Source of the DNA: an uncultured Prevotellaceae bacterium
GTDB taxonomy: Bacteria > Bacteroidota > Bacteroidia > Bacteroidales > Bacteroidaceae
DNA: 35,396 nt
Reading direction: 5' to 3'
NCBI GenBank assembly: GCA_900317305.1
Contig: ONGG01000035.1
Coordinates: forward strand, 1 to 35,396
In this document: positions 1 to 7,354 of the stretch, one piece after another
How positions within the stretch are numbered: position 1 is the first letter of the stretch
Layout of the letters: every line of letters starts with the position of its first letter
Made by a program: the position numbers and the translations under genes
Notes under the pieces: generated by a model
Database searches by the model: none
The model's input: only the letters and a program-made list of their open reading frames with translations
What the model was told of the DNA's origin: nothing

Positions 1-862
1 CTCCAAGATAAGGTCTGTCGCTGAATGCGCCCGCTCCTTCTGGAAAATAGGATACAGACTCCTTGCGAATGGTGTCTTCACCAATGACTATCCTGTCCGA
101 CATCATGTCCACATACCATTCCTTTTCCTTGTCTCCAATCCCTAATTGTGCCATATCTGAGATGTATCTTTTTCCAGGAATGGAATCCAAACGATAATCC
201 TTGACTGTTTTTGCCGTGAAATCAATAGTACTGCCCGAGCCTGTATCCATCAGGTACCACCCCTTGATCACTGTTCCACCAATGTATGTCTCCGCCTGAA
301 GCATAATCCTGTTCTGTTCATACAGGATAGGCAGTTTCTGATATCCATCCAAACAAGGTATTCCGGCCTTATGCTGTTTCAGATATGAATGTTCGAAATT
401 GATTTCAAACGGGTAGTCGGCAACGTTCTTGATACCCCAAATGCCGTCAACGTGGCAGTCCAACACATCCCTAAGCTTGAAAATAGGCACTATCCCATAA
501 CGGTCCTCGATGTTCCCGATGTTCACCTTTGTCTTTTCCGTGATGATTCTCACCTTCGTTTTTCCAGCCGCACCACCCGTATAGGCATCGCCAAAATGCT
601 CGGGATGCCATCCACAATGTTCCAGGAAGACACTGTCCACACCATACATATCGGCAGCGCCAGTGTCATATATGACGTTGCAACTGACTGAATCATTGAT
701 GATTGAAGGAACAAATAGATGTCCCCGGTAAAGAAACGGGATGCTGTCGTTCGTCTGTGCCAAGCCCCGCTGTGAAAGAAGGGTGCTCAAGACTGCCATC
801 AACAATAGGGTCTTGAAGGCAACACTCCCCATCACGCGCTTGATAATAACCATTAGTTTCAT
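1..862 (-). CDS. Secreted retropepsin-like aspartyl protease family protein (C-terminus cut by window edge)
   Basis: I see 287 codons reading leftward from an ATG at 862 to the window edge with no stop, so the C-terminus lies outside. A signal peptide (about residues 1-36, ending in GLAQ) predicts export to the periplasm or cell surface. Two aspartyl-protease motifs are visible: YDTGAADMYG (DTG at 66-68) and LMDTGSGSTIDF (DTG at 206-208), which suggests two retropepsin-like lobes in one chain, as in the Bacteroidota aspartyl_protease_2 families. Proteolytic activity is inferred from these motifs; the substrate is unknown. The frame is cut in DRPYLG, where the family usually continues into another hydrophobic-Gly motif. 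A second ATG at 853 is possible, but the 862 start gives the complete signal peptide. The gene is divergent from ftsY. Confidence 0.75.
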   Translation of the reverse strand, partial: MKLMVIIKRVMGSVAFKTLLLMAVLSTLLSQRGLAQTNDSIPFLYRGHLFVPSIINDSVSCNVIYDTGAADMYGVDSVFLEHCGWHPEHFGDAYTGGAAGKTKVRIITEKTKVNIGNIEDRYGIVPIFKLRDVLDCHVDGIWGIKNVADYPFEINFEHSYLKQHKAGIPCLDGYQKLPILYEQNRIMLQAETYIGGTVIKGWYLMDTGSGSTIDFTAKTVKDYRLDSIPGKRYISDMAQLGIGDKEKEWYVDMMSDRIVIGEDTIRKESVSYFPEGAGAFSDRPYLG

Positions 863-905
863 CTTGTTGCTTTCTTTAGATGGAATCCATCATATATTTC
901 AAGTG

Positions 906-938
906 CAAAAATACGAAAAAAAAAGAGCACAATTCAAC
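906..938 (-). promoter_or_regulatory. Probable promoter of the aspartyl protease gene
   Basis: On the minus strand a -7 box TATTTTTG (913 to 906) matches TAnnTTTG. A weaker -33 element, GTTG (938-935), lies 21 bp upstream. The expected transcription start is near 900, giving a leader of about 38 nt. Confidence 0.5.
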
Positions 939-951
939 GAGAAGTGACAAA

Positions 952-1086
952 CCGTTCGAAAATGCAAAAAACATTTTGCTTTTTGCTCACTTAGTCGTAT
1001 CTTTGAGCTTCGCTCGAAGTTAGGCTGCACCTTAGAAAAGAAAATAAATCTTCGATTTATTTTGCTTTTCGTTCGGTTTGCACTAA
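952..1086 (+). repeat. 135-bp intergenic repeat, copy 1
   Basis: The sequence from CCGTTCGAAAATGC to GGTTTGCACTAA is repeated almost exactly at 1111-1244; the copies differ by one substitution and one single-base indel. Inside are a 10-bp perfect stem with a 3-nt loop (1041-1050 with 1054-1063) and the palindrome-like CTTCGCTCGAAG. The 18-nt block starting TTTGAGCTTCG occurs here at 1002-1019, again between the copies at 1087-1104, and in copy 2 at 1160-1177. No reading frame is supported across it. Confidence 0.9.
975..1005 (+). promoter_or_regulatory. Consensus promoter inside repeat copy 1
   Basis: TTTG (975-978), a 19-bp spacer and TATCTTTG (998-1005) form an exact match to the Bacteroidales promoter pattern on the plus strand. 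In copy 2 the matching site has lost one T (GTACTTTG), so it no longer fits. A transcript from here would run through copy 2 into ftsY. Confidence 0.5.
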
Positions 1087-1110
1087 TTTGAGCTTCGCTC
1101 GAAGATACTC

Positions 1111-1244
1111 CCGTTCGAAAATGCAAAAAACATTTTGCATTTTGCTCACTTAGTCGTACTTTGAGCTTCGCTCGAAGTTAGGCTGCACCTTAGAAAAGAA
1201 AATAAATCTTCGATTTATTTTGCTTTTCGTTCGGTTTGCACTAA
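1111..1244 (+). repeat. 134-bp intergenic repeat, copy 2
   Basis: Second copy of the 952-1086 repeat, ending 22 bp before the ftsY start. The same hairpin is at 1199-1208 with 1212-1221. Its right end supplies the -33 element and the first three bases of the -7 element of the apparent ftsY promoter. The 404 bp between the protease start and ftsY hold nothing else that looks coding. Confidence 0.9.
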
Positions 1245-1249
1245 CTTTG
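1219..1249 (+). promoter_or_regulatory. Promoter of the ftsY-rimO operon
   Basis: TTTG (1219-1222), a 19-bp spacer and TAACTTTG (1242-1249) match the Bacteroidales consensus exactly. The start of transcription should fall near 1254-1256, leaving a leader of only about 11-13 nt with no Shine-Dalgarno site before the ATG at 1267. The -33 element lies in the right arm of the repeat hairpin. Confidence 0.75.
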
Positions 1250-1266
1250 TACCAAAATATTGTATT

Positions 1267-2223
1267 ATGGGATTATTCGGTATATTCAATAAGAAAAAGA
1301 AGGAGACTCTCGATAAGGGTCTTGAGCGCACACAGCAAAGTTTTTTCTCCAAAATCACTAAGGCCGTAGCCGGAAAGTCGAAAGTCGATGACGACGTGCT
1401 CGACAACCTCGAGGAGGTGCTCATCACTTCCGACGTGGGCATAGAGACAACGCTCAAGATCATCGAGCGCATTCAGGAGAGGGTGGCCAGAGACAAGTAT
1501 GTGACTACCAGCGAACTCAACGGTATCCTGCGAGAGGAAATTGCCTCGTTGTTGGCAGAGAACAATACCAATGATAATGAGGACTGGGATCTACCCACAG
1601 ACCATAAACCTTATGTCATCCTCGTGGTGGGCGTGAATGGAGTGGGGAAGACCACCACCATCGGCAAACTGGCTTATCAGTTCAAGCAGGCTGGCAAGAA
1701 AGTGTATCTTGGCGCTGCCGACACCTTCCGAGCCGCTGCCGTGGAACAACTTTGTATCTGGGGCGAGCGCGTAGGCGTGCCGGTTATCAAGCAGCAGATG
1801 GGGTCCGACCCCGCTTCCGTGGCCTTCGATACCCTCACATCGGCCAAGGCCAACCAGGCCGATGTGGTGCTCATCGATACTGCCGGACGACTGCATAACA
1901 AGGTAGGACTGATGAACGAGCTCAAGAAGGTGAAGGACGTGATGAAAAAAGTACTGCCTGATGCTCCCGATGAGGTGATGCTCGTCCTCGACGGCAGTAC
2001 CGGACAGAATGCCTTTGAGCAAGCCAAGCAGTTCTCGGCCGTCACCAATATCACCAGTATGGCCATCACCAAACTCGATGGCACGGCGAAGGGCGGCGTG
2101 GTGATTGGTATCAGCGACCAACTGAAAGTGCCCGTGAAGTATATTGGTCTGGGAGAGGGCATGGAAGACTTGCAACTCTTCAACAAACAGCAGTTCGTCG
2201 ACTCGCTCTTCGGCGAGAAATAA
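1267..2223 (+). CDS. ftsY: Signal recognition particle receptor FtsY
   Basis: FtsY is the SRP receptor GTPase that docks ribosome-SRP complexes at the inner membrane for co-translational insertion. At 318 aa it is a short FtsY: a brief basic N-terminus (KKKKE near 9-13) replaces the long acidic A domain of E. coli. The helical N domain is followed by the NG GTPase with P-loop GVNGVGKTT (122-130), DTFRAAA (152-158), DTAGR (204-208) and TKLDG (268-272), ending in the FtsY-type GLGEGMEDLQLF. It leads a four-gene run with rimO 30 bp downstream. In many Bacteroidales ftsY follows rpmB-rpmG-DUF4295 (family knowledge); here it follows a repeat that appears to supply its promoter. Confidence 0.97.
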   Translation: MGLFGIFNKKKKETLDKGLERTQQSFFSKITKAVAGKSKVDDDVLDNLEEVLITSDVGIETTLKIIERIQERVARDKYVTTSELNGILREEIASLLAENNTNDNEDWDLPTDHKPYVILVVGVNGVGKTTTIGKLAYQFKQAGKKVYLGAADTFRAAAVEQLCIWGERVGVPVIKQQMGSDPASVAFDTLTSAKANQADVVLIDTAGRLHNKVGLMNELKKVKDVMKKVLPDAPDEVMLVLDGSTGQNAFEQAKQFSAVTNITSMAITKLDGTAKGGVVIGISDQLKVPVKYIGLGEGMEDLQLFNKQQFVDSLFGEK

Positions 2224-2253
2224 CGTGCACCTCTTTCTTTCTAACCACACAGA

Positions 2254-3555
2254 ATGATCAAGAACCAAGTCGACATCATCACCATGGGTTGCTCGAAGAA
2301 TCTCGTCGACAGCGAGAAAATCATGCGGCAACTCGAGGCGAACGGATACACGTGCAAGCACGACAGCGTCAACCCGAAAGGGGAAATCGTTGTCATCAAC
2401 ACCTGTGGCTTCATTCAGGATGCCAAGGAGGAGAGCATCAACGAGATACTCCGCTTCTCCATGGCTAAGGAGGAAGGACGCATCCGAAAGCTTTTTGTTA
2501 TGGGATGCCTGTCGCAGCGGTATCATAAGGAACTGCTCGAGGAAATCGACAACGTCGACAAATACTACGGGAAGTTCGACTATAACCAGTTGCTCACCGA
2601 CTTGGGCAAGGCTGAGATTCCGGCCTACAGAGACCAACGCCATATCACCACCCCCCGCCACTATGCCTACCTGAAGATTAGCGAGGGATGCGACAGGAAA
2701 TGTGCCTATTGCGCCATACCCATCATCACAGGGCGTCATCAGAGCCGACCGATGAAGGATATCCTCCGAGAGGTGCGCCTGCTGGCTGATGCGGGGGTGA
2801 GAGAACTGCAGGTCATCGCTCAGGAACTCACCTATTATGGGGTAGATATCGACGGACATCGACACATCGCCGAACTCGTTGCCAAGATGGCAGAGATAAA
2901 GGGAATAGAGTGGATCAGACTGCATTATGCCTATCCCAACCAGTTTCCCGACGACCTGCTCCAGGTGATGCGCGACAATCCCAAGGTGTGCAAATACCTT
3001 GACATCGCCCTGCAACATGTCAGCGATAATATGCTGCAACGGATGCACCGCCACACCACCAAGGAGGAGACCTATAACCTCATCTCCCGTCTTAGGGAGA
3101 TGGTGCCGGGAGTGAACCTCCGCACGACAATGATGGTGGGCTTTCCCGGTGAGACCGACGATGACTTCAACCAACTCATCGAGTTCGTGAAATGGGCACG
3201 CTTCGAGCGGCTGGGGGCTTTCGCCTATTCCGAGGAGGAGGGCACCTATAGCGCGCTCCATTACAAGGATGATGTGCCCGAGGACGTGAAACGCGACAGG
3301 CTCGACCGGCTGATGGCTGTGCAACAGGACATCAGTGCCGAGATTCAGGCCTCGTTGGTGGGAAAGACGATGAAAGTGATTGTCGACCGCAAGGAGAAAG
3401 GATTCTATGTGGGCCGCACACAATTCTCGTCACCCGAGGTCGACCCCGAGGTGCTTATCCCCGTAGGTGATAGAACCCTGCGTAACGGAAGGTTCTACAA
3501 TGTGCGTATCACAGGTTCTGAGGAGTTCGACCTCTATGGTGAGGTCGTGAGTTAA
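2254..3555 (+). CDS. rimO: Ribosomal protein S12 methylthiotransferase RimO
   Basis: RimO is a radical-SAM enzyme that adds a methylthio group to an aspartate of ribosomal protein S12, using two 4Fe-4S clusters. All six cluster cysteines are present: C13, C51 (NTCGF) and C85 (MGCLSQR) in the N-terminal UPF0004 domain, and C146, C150 and C153 in the radical-SAM motif CDRKCAYC. A TRAM-like domain fills roughly the last 65 residues. The length (433 aa) is normal. MGCSKNLVDSE at the N-terminus is RimO-like, which separates it from the tRNA enzymes MiaB and MtaB. It is probably co-transcribed with ftsY and with the HU-like gene that begins 11 bp after its stop. Confidence 0.96.
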   Translation: MIKNQVDIITMGCSKNLVDSEKIMRQLEANGYTCKHDSVNPKGEIVVINTCGFIQDAKEESINEILRFSMAKEEGRIRKLFVMGCLSQRYHKELLEEIDNVDKYYGKFDYNQLLTDLGKAEIPAYRDQRHITTPRHYAYLKISEGCDRKCAYCAIPIITGRHQSRPMKDILREVRLLADAGVRELQVIAQELTYYGVDIDGHRHIAELVAKMAEIKGIEWIRLHYAYPNQFPDDLLQVMRDNPKVCKYLDIALQHVSDNMLQRMHRHTTKEETYNLISRLREMVPGVNLRTTMMVGFPGETDDDFNQLIEFVKWARFERLGAFAYSEEEGTYSALHYKDDVPEDVKRDRLDRLMAVQQDISAEIQASLVGKTMKVIVDRKEKGFYVGRTQFSSPEVDPEVLIPVGDRTLRNGRFYNVRITGSEEFDLYGEVVS

Positions 3556-3566
3556 ATGCTTTTACC

Positions 3567-4955
3567 ATGAATAATAGCCAATTCGTTTTTTTCCTGGCCG
3601 CACGGTTGGGCTGTTCGCCTGAGACGGCTGAACAATATATCACTACCATCGTAAAATGGCTGGGCAATACTGTTGTGGATAGCGGGGAACTTATTATCCG
3701 TGATTTCGGAAAATTCGTCGTGGAGAAACGCAATGAGCATATCGTCATTGATGCTGCTACAAAGAAGCGCACGCTCATCCCACCCCAACTCCTCATGCGG
3801 TTCGTGGCCTATCCTTTGCTGGATGAGGAGGAGAAAGGCGGATATGTTGCCATGGAGAAAGTGGCTTCCGTGGTGGCCGGACAACTGAAAATCGCATCCA
3901 ACGTGTCTGAAAAGGCCGTGATGGAGTTCTTCAAGGCGCTGCTCCATGTGATGAACAACGATGGCGAGGTTGCCATTTCAGGCCTAGGGGAGTTCCAACT
4001 CACTAAGATGCAGGTCGGTAATCATGTTTATGGAAAGGTTACGTTCCGCCCTGATGAGACGCTTGCTGGACTTGTCAACCGTCCATTCTCCTATTTCCAG
4101 CCTGTTGCACTCCATGAGGGGGTTACTTTCGATGATACAGAGGTGCTGTCTGATGATGACGACCCTGCCATCACCGCCGACACTTTCGTTATCAAGACCA
4201 TTGACGAAGCAGAAAACATGGCTGAAACGCCAAGTCAGACTCCTGAATCTACATTGGAGAAAACAGAATCGGATGATTCGGATAATTTGGAAAAATTGGA
4301 TGATTCAGAGTCTTCAGAGTCTTCAGAGTCTTCAGAGTTTTCTGAGTCTTCTGAGTACTCAGAGTACTCTGATAACTCCGAGTCTTCTGAAAACTCCGAG
4401 ACCACAAATGATGCTTCAGCTGTCGATATTCCCGTCCCTGCTCCTGCCAGCGATGTCGTTGCTCCCATCGTGCCTGCCACTTCCAACCCCGACGCTCCTA
4501 TTGAGGAACCTGCTCCTCCAACCAAGAGAAATTTCACCGGACTGGCTGTGTTGTTGGGCGCGGTGGCCATTATCGGTCTGGTTATCTTCTTCTTCAATCA
4601 AACTGGCGATGAGGAGGGGAATGCAGTGGCTTCGAATGTCTCTCTTACTGCCGACTCAGCATTGGTAGCCGAAAACGATAGCATCTCAACCACAAGCGCA
4701 TTGCCTGAAAACGAGGCGACCGACACCATCGACTTCGATGCCATGAATGCCCAGATTCCTTATGGGGCATACGACATCGTGGCCATCGATACGGTCATCA
4801 CCGTAGGAAAAGGACAGACGGCTCTCAGTATATCGAAGATGATGCTCGGAACGGAATATACCATTTATATCGTCGTGGCCAATGATGGAAACGACCAACC
4901 ACAGCCCGGACAATCTTACAGGATTCCCAAACTGCAACTCCGCAGCAAGAAATAA
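3567..4955 (+). CDS. Double HU/IHF-domain protein with acidic Ser repeat, one TM helix and LysM-like C-terminus
   Basis: The first ~180 residues look like two HU/IHF-fold DNA-binding modules in tandem; the GELIIRDFGKF and GEVAISGLGEFQL motifs mark the equivalent beta-arm regions. A low-complexity stretch (about 235-282) follows, made of 9-bp coding repeats giving SES/SSE/YSE units, then a Pro/Ala linker. One hydrophobic helix (about 324-346) comes next, and the last ~60 residues (VITVGKGQTALSISKMMLG ... YRIPKLQL) resemble a LysM peptidoglycan-binding module. With the N-terminus in the cytoplasm, the protein would span the inner membrane and could connect DNA to the wall; this is inference. 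It sits between rimO and the DUF4112 gene in the same operon. HU character is well supported, LysM less so. Confidence 0.8.
   Translation: MNNSQFVFFLAARLGCSPETAEQYITTIVKWLGNTVVDSGELIIRDFGKFVVEKRNEHIVIDAATKKRTLIPPQLLMRFVAYPLLDEEEKGGYVAMEKVASVVAGQLKIASNVSEKAVMEFFKALLHVMNNDGEVAISGLGEFQLTKMQVGNHVYGKVTFRPDETLAGLVNRPFSYFQPVALHEGVTFDDTEVLSDDDDPAITADTFVIKTIDEAENMAETPSQTPESTLEKTESDDSDNLEKLDDSESSESSESSEFSESSEYSEYSDNSESSENSETTNDASAVDIPVPAPASDVVAPIVPATSNPDAPIEEPAPPTKRNFTGLAVLLGAVAIIGLVIFFFNQTGDEEGNAVASNVSLTADSALVAENDSISTTSALPENEATDTIDFDAMNAQIPYGAYDIVAIDTVITVGKGQTALSISKMMLGTEYTIYIVVANDGNDQPQPGQSYRIPKLQLRSKK
4306..4404 (+). repeat. In-frame 9-bp tandem repeats encoding a Ser/Glu linker
   Basis: Units such as GAGTCTTCA and GAGTCTTCT recur with point variation and encode runs of ESS, EYS and ENS. 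Because the period is a multiple of three, gain or loss of units would change linker length without shifting the frame. Confidence 0.8.
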
Positions 4956-5003
4956 CGGCTAGGAGCATAGCATTTCACGATACAACGAAATATTGTCGCC
5001 ATC

Positions 5004-5522
5004 ATGCCAGAGGAACTTCAAAAACCGGAAAAGCCTTCGTCTGTCAGTAAAAAAGAGGTACGCAAACAAAGGCTGCTGGAATCTCAGAGTTATCGTATGA
5101 TGAAAAAGGTGGCGCTCTACATGGACCAGTATTACCTCGATGGGGTGGCTGGACTGGTGCCGGGCGGACTGGGCGACATGGCAGCGTCGGCGCTTGCTCT
5201 CGTTCACGTGTATTTCAGTCTCTTCAAGTTGCGCTCCATCCCTCTTACCTTGGCTGTGCTCAACAATGCGATGCGCGATGTGCTCATGGGCATGCTCCCG
5301 TTTTTTGTCGGCGATGTCATCGATTTCTTCAACAAGTCGCATTCGAAAAACATGAAGTTGATCGATGGATATATCAACAACGACCCACTTGTCGTCCATG
5401 AACTTCATCGGAAAGCCTGGCAGTCGGCTGCTGTGCTTGTTCTTCTTATCGTTGCCATTGCAGGAATGGTGTGGTTCCTCATCTGGCTCACCCAAATGCT
5501 GGGCACGGCATTATTCTCTTGA
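5004..5522 (+). CDS. DUF4112 family membrane protein
   Basis: A 172-aa protein of unknown function. YYLDGVAGLVPGGLGDMAAS (residues 44-63) and the pattern PFFVGDVIDFFNKSHSKN are typical of DUF4112. The N-terminus is charged and rich in Lys/Gln. Amphipathic or hydrophobic segments lie near residues 50-105, and a clear transmembrane helix near the C-terminus (about 142-165). It is the last gene of the ftsY-rimO-HU run, 48 bp after the HU-LysM stop, and ends inside a strong terminator hairpin. No catalytic motif is evident. The neighbouring membrane-spanning HU protein hints at an envelope role, but that is only an association by position. Confidence 0.82.
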   Translation: MPEELQKPEKPSSVSKKEVRKQRLLESQSYRMMKKVALYMDQYYLDGVAGLVPGGLGDMAASALALVHVYFSLFKLRSIPLTLAVLNNAMRDVLMGMLPFFVGDVIDFFNKSHSKNMKLIDGYINNDPLVVHELHRKAWQSAAVLVLLIVAIAGMVWFLIWLTQMLGTALFS

Positions 5523-5555
5523 AACAACAACGTTTCAAGATTTCTCTTTTTTCAT
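5517..5555 (+). terminator. Rho-independent terminator of the ftsY operon
   Basis: A perfect 9-bp stem (TCTTGAAAC with GTTTCAAGA, 5517-5525 and 5532-5540) with a 6-nt loop is followed by TTTCTCTTTTTTC. The left arm contains the DUF4112 stop codon. It separates two convergent operons. Confidence 0.8.
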
Positions 5556-5612
5556 TAATTGTGGTATGGGTATTTGTGAGCCGCTTGTGATGAACTGTAT
5601 GCAAATTCGTCA

Positions 5613-6146
5613 TCAGTCCTCGCTTGAGTCGGCTGTACGCAGGATGATACTCGTGGCACCAATCGTAAAAAGTGAGCCGTCTTCGAGCACGCGACGCTCA
5701 CGGTCGCCAAGAATCTCATTGTCTACAAAGGTGCCGGTGTTGCTCGGTCCGTCGCGAAGCACATATTTCAGCTTGCCGTTCTTGCCTCGCGACACGTTTA
5801 TCACACAATGCAGCATGTCGACGCTGGGATCGTTGGTCTCAATCGGAAGGGTGGTCTTGCTGCCCTTCATGTAGCGGCCAATGGTGTTGTCGCCCATGCG
5901 TAGGGGCAGCACTTGCTTGTAATGAAACACATTCTCGATGACAAGCAGACTGCCGCAGTTGGCCTCGGTCATTTCCTCCTCAGGGTTCTCCTCTTTCTGC
6001 GTGTTGCGCAAATGAGACACCCCCATACGAATACCGAACTGCTTTCCACAGTTCGGACATTCGAAGACCAATGACTGGCCAGCCTCGTAACGGGTCTCGT
6101 CGAAAGTGATGAATTGGTCACATTTCGGACAACGTACTCTCTTCAT
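5613..6146 (-). CDS. Zinc-ribbon and FHA-domain protein
   Basis: The 177-aa protein starts with a zinc-ribbon: C6-x2-C9 (CPKC) and C30-x2-C33 (CPNC). A short acidic linker leads to a forkhead-associated domain at about 84-172. FHA landmarks are IGR (89-91), the SVDMLH motif (S108 to H113) and SNTGTFVDN (N136, N143), so phosphothreonine-peptide binding is likely. No transmembrane segment is seen, so it should be cytoplasmic. Its start lies 3 bp after the stop of the HU-SPOR gene, implying co-transcription and translational coupling. The phospho-ligand is unknown, and no Ser/Thr kinase gene is in the window. Confidence 0.88.
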   Translation of the reverse strand: MKRVRCPKCDQFITFDETRYEAGQSLVFECPNCGKQFGIRMGVSHLRNTQKEENPEEEMTEANCGSLLVIENVFHYKQVLPLRMGDNTIGRYMKGSKTTLPIETNDPSVDMLHCVINVSRGKNGKLKYVLRDGPSNTGTFVDNEILGDRERRVLEDGSLFTIGATSIILRTADSSED

Positions 6147-6149
6147 CGA

Positions 6150-7265
6150 CTATTTCACTTCCATAATCCATCCGCTGCTCACAACACCGTCGTTTTGAAG
6201 TGTCTGCAACTGGGCAATGGCTTCTTCCTTGTCGGCATAGTCGCCATAGACGACCATATGGTCGTTCTTATACTCGAAGAGAGCGGCCTTGCGGGCTCCT
6301 TTCTCGTGGATGGAGGCAAGGAAATTCTGCGCGTTCTCCAATGGAAGGCTGCAACCCAGTACCACGGTGAAATGCCCGGGAGTGGGAAGCACGGCCTCTG
6401 CATTGAGCGACTCAATGTGCTTGGCCAATTCCTCAAAAGCGCCTACGATACTGTGCGACTCTGGGGTGGCGGCACTTGTTGCGGTGGCAACTTCTTGTGC
6501 CGGTGTCTCAGCCGACAGGGTAACGGCAGCCACTTCCTTCACCTCCTTCTTGGGGGTGATGGTGGTGAGCAGACTGGCCTCGGCGGGCTGATTGTCGACG
6601 ATGACATCCTGGTTGGGTGACACCGGACGGGCAAAGAGCAGCAGCGCCACGGCAGCCACGGCGGTCACGGCGAGGTTGCGCAATAAGCTGACTTTTATAC
6701 TGATGGTTTTTTCCTCACGCTGATGGTCGGAGGGGGATACTTGTGACATCATTGTTGCAAGACTGGGTTGGAAGGATGGGTTGGGTGTGATGCGACGGCT
6801 CTCCAAGGTGATGGTGCCGGGCTTGTCGGTGTGCTTGAGCACTTCTGCGAGCAAAGGCATCTCGATGCTGCTCAGACCGTAGAGCATGGGGGTGAGCAGC
6901 CCCGACTCGTTGGGCTCGAACTCATAACGGCCCTCGTCGTTCGAACGGAGCGTGCCAAGGTCGGCAAACTCATAACTGCCTGTGTGCTCAATCTGATTCT
7001 TCACCGATTCCACCTCGCGCTCCAGCATCGCCACGGCCTCAGGATAACTGATGTCATAGGCATCGGCATACGACTGTGCCAACAACGGGTCGCTCATCGT
7101 GAGCTGGGGGTTGAAGCCTAAGGTTCGCAATGGGGGTATGAACATGCTGTCGCGGTCGTCGTAGCGGGCTTCCACATGGTGAGCCATAAAACCACCCAGA
7201 TTGGGCACGATCACGCAGTCATTGTTCAACAAGAGTATTTCAATGTGTCTTCCTAATTCTATCAT
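6150..7265 (-). CDS. HU-CCDC81-like domain, single TM and SPOR domain protein
   Basis: The N-terminal ~130 residues match the HU-related fold of the CCDC81 type found in Bacteroidota (MIELGRHIEILLLNNDCVIV, PNLGGFMAHH, and a second part ending YEFADLGTLRSNDEGRYEF). A single hydrophobic helix spans about 195-212. A Pro/Ala/Thr-rich linker leads to a SPOR domain at 297-371 (HFTVVLG ... ENAQNFLASI ... MVVYGDYADKEEA). SPOR domains bind glycan strands stripped of stem peptides, usually at the division septum (family knowledge). The order fits an inner-membrane protein with DNA- or protein-binding HU modules inside and a septal-wall sensor outside. The start is fixed by a consensus promoter almost touching the ATG. 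The FHA gene follows 3 bp downstream. Confidence 0.85.
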   Translation of the reverse strand: MIELGRHIEILLLNNDCVIVPNLGGFMAHHVEARYDDRDSMFIPPLRTLGFNPQLTMSDPLLAQSYADAYDISYPEAVAMLEREVESVKNQIEHTGSYEFADLGTLRSNDEGRYEFEPNESGLLTPMLYGLSSIEMPLLAEVLKHTDKPGTITLESRRITPNPSFQPSLATMMSQVSPSDHQREEKTISIKVSLLRNLAVTAVAAVALLLFARPVSPNQDVIVDNQPAEASLLTTITPKKEVKEVAAVTLSAETPAQEVATATSAATPESHSIVGAFEELAKHIESLNAEAVLPTPGHFTVVLGCSLPLENAQNFLASIHEKGARKAALFEYKNDHMVVYGDYADKEEAIAQLQTLQNDGVVSSGWIMEVK

Positions 7266-7269
7266 GCTG

Positions 7270-7301
7270 CAAAATTAGTTCTTTTTATCGGGAATCACAA
7301 A
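7270..7301 (-). promoter_or_regulatory. Promoter of the HU-SPOR/FHA operon (near-leaderless)
   Basis: On the minus strand TTTG (7301-7298), a 20-bp spacer and TAATTTTG (7277-7270) match the consensus exactly. The last base of the -7 box is only 5 bp from the A of the ATG at 7265, so transcription should begin at or within a few bases of the start codon. Confidence 0.7.
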
Positions 7302-7354
7302 GTTTTATGTCAAAAAATACTTAAAGATTCACAGCCTTCCTTCCAGGGAGGTGT

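Noticed and set aside
1591-3423. Long open frame (610 codons) on the minus strand opposite ftsY and rimO
   Set aside because: It lies antisense to two unmistakable conserved genes, encodes a His/Leu/Val-rich product with no motif, and arises from the codon bias of the real genes.
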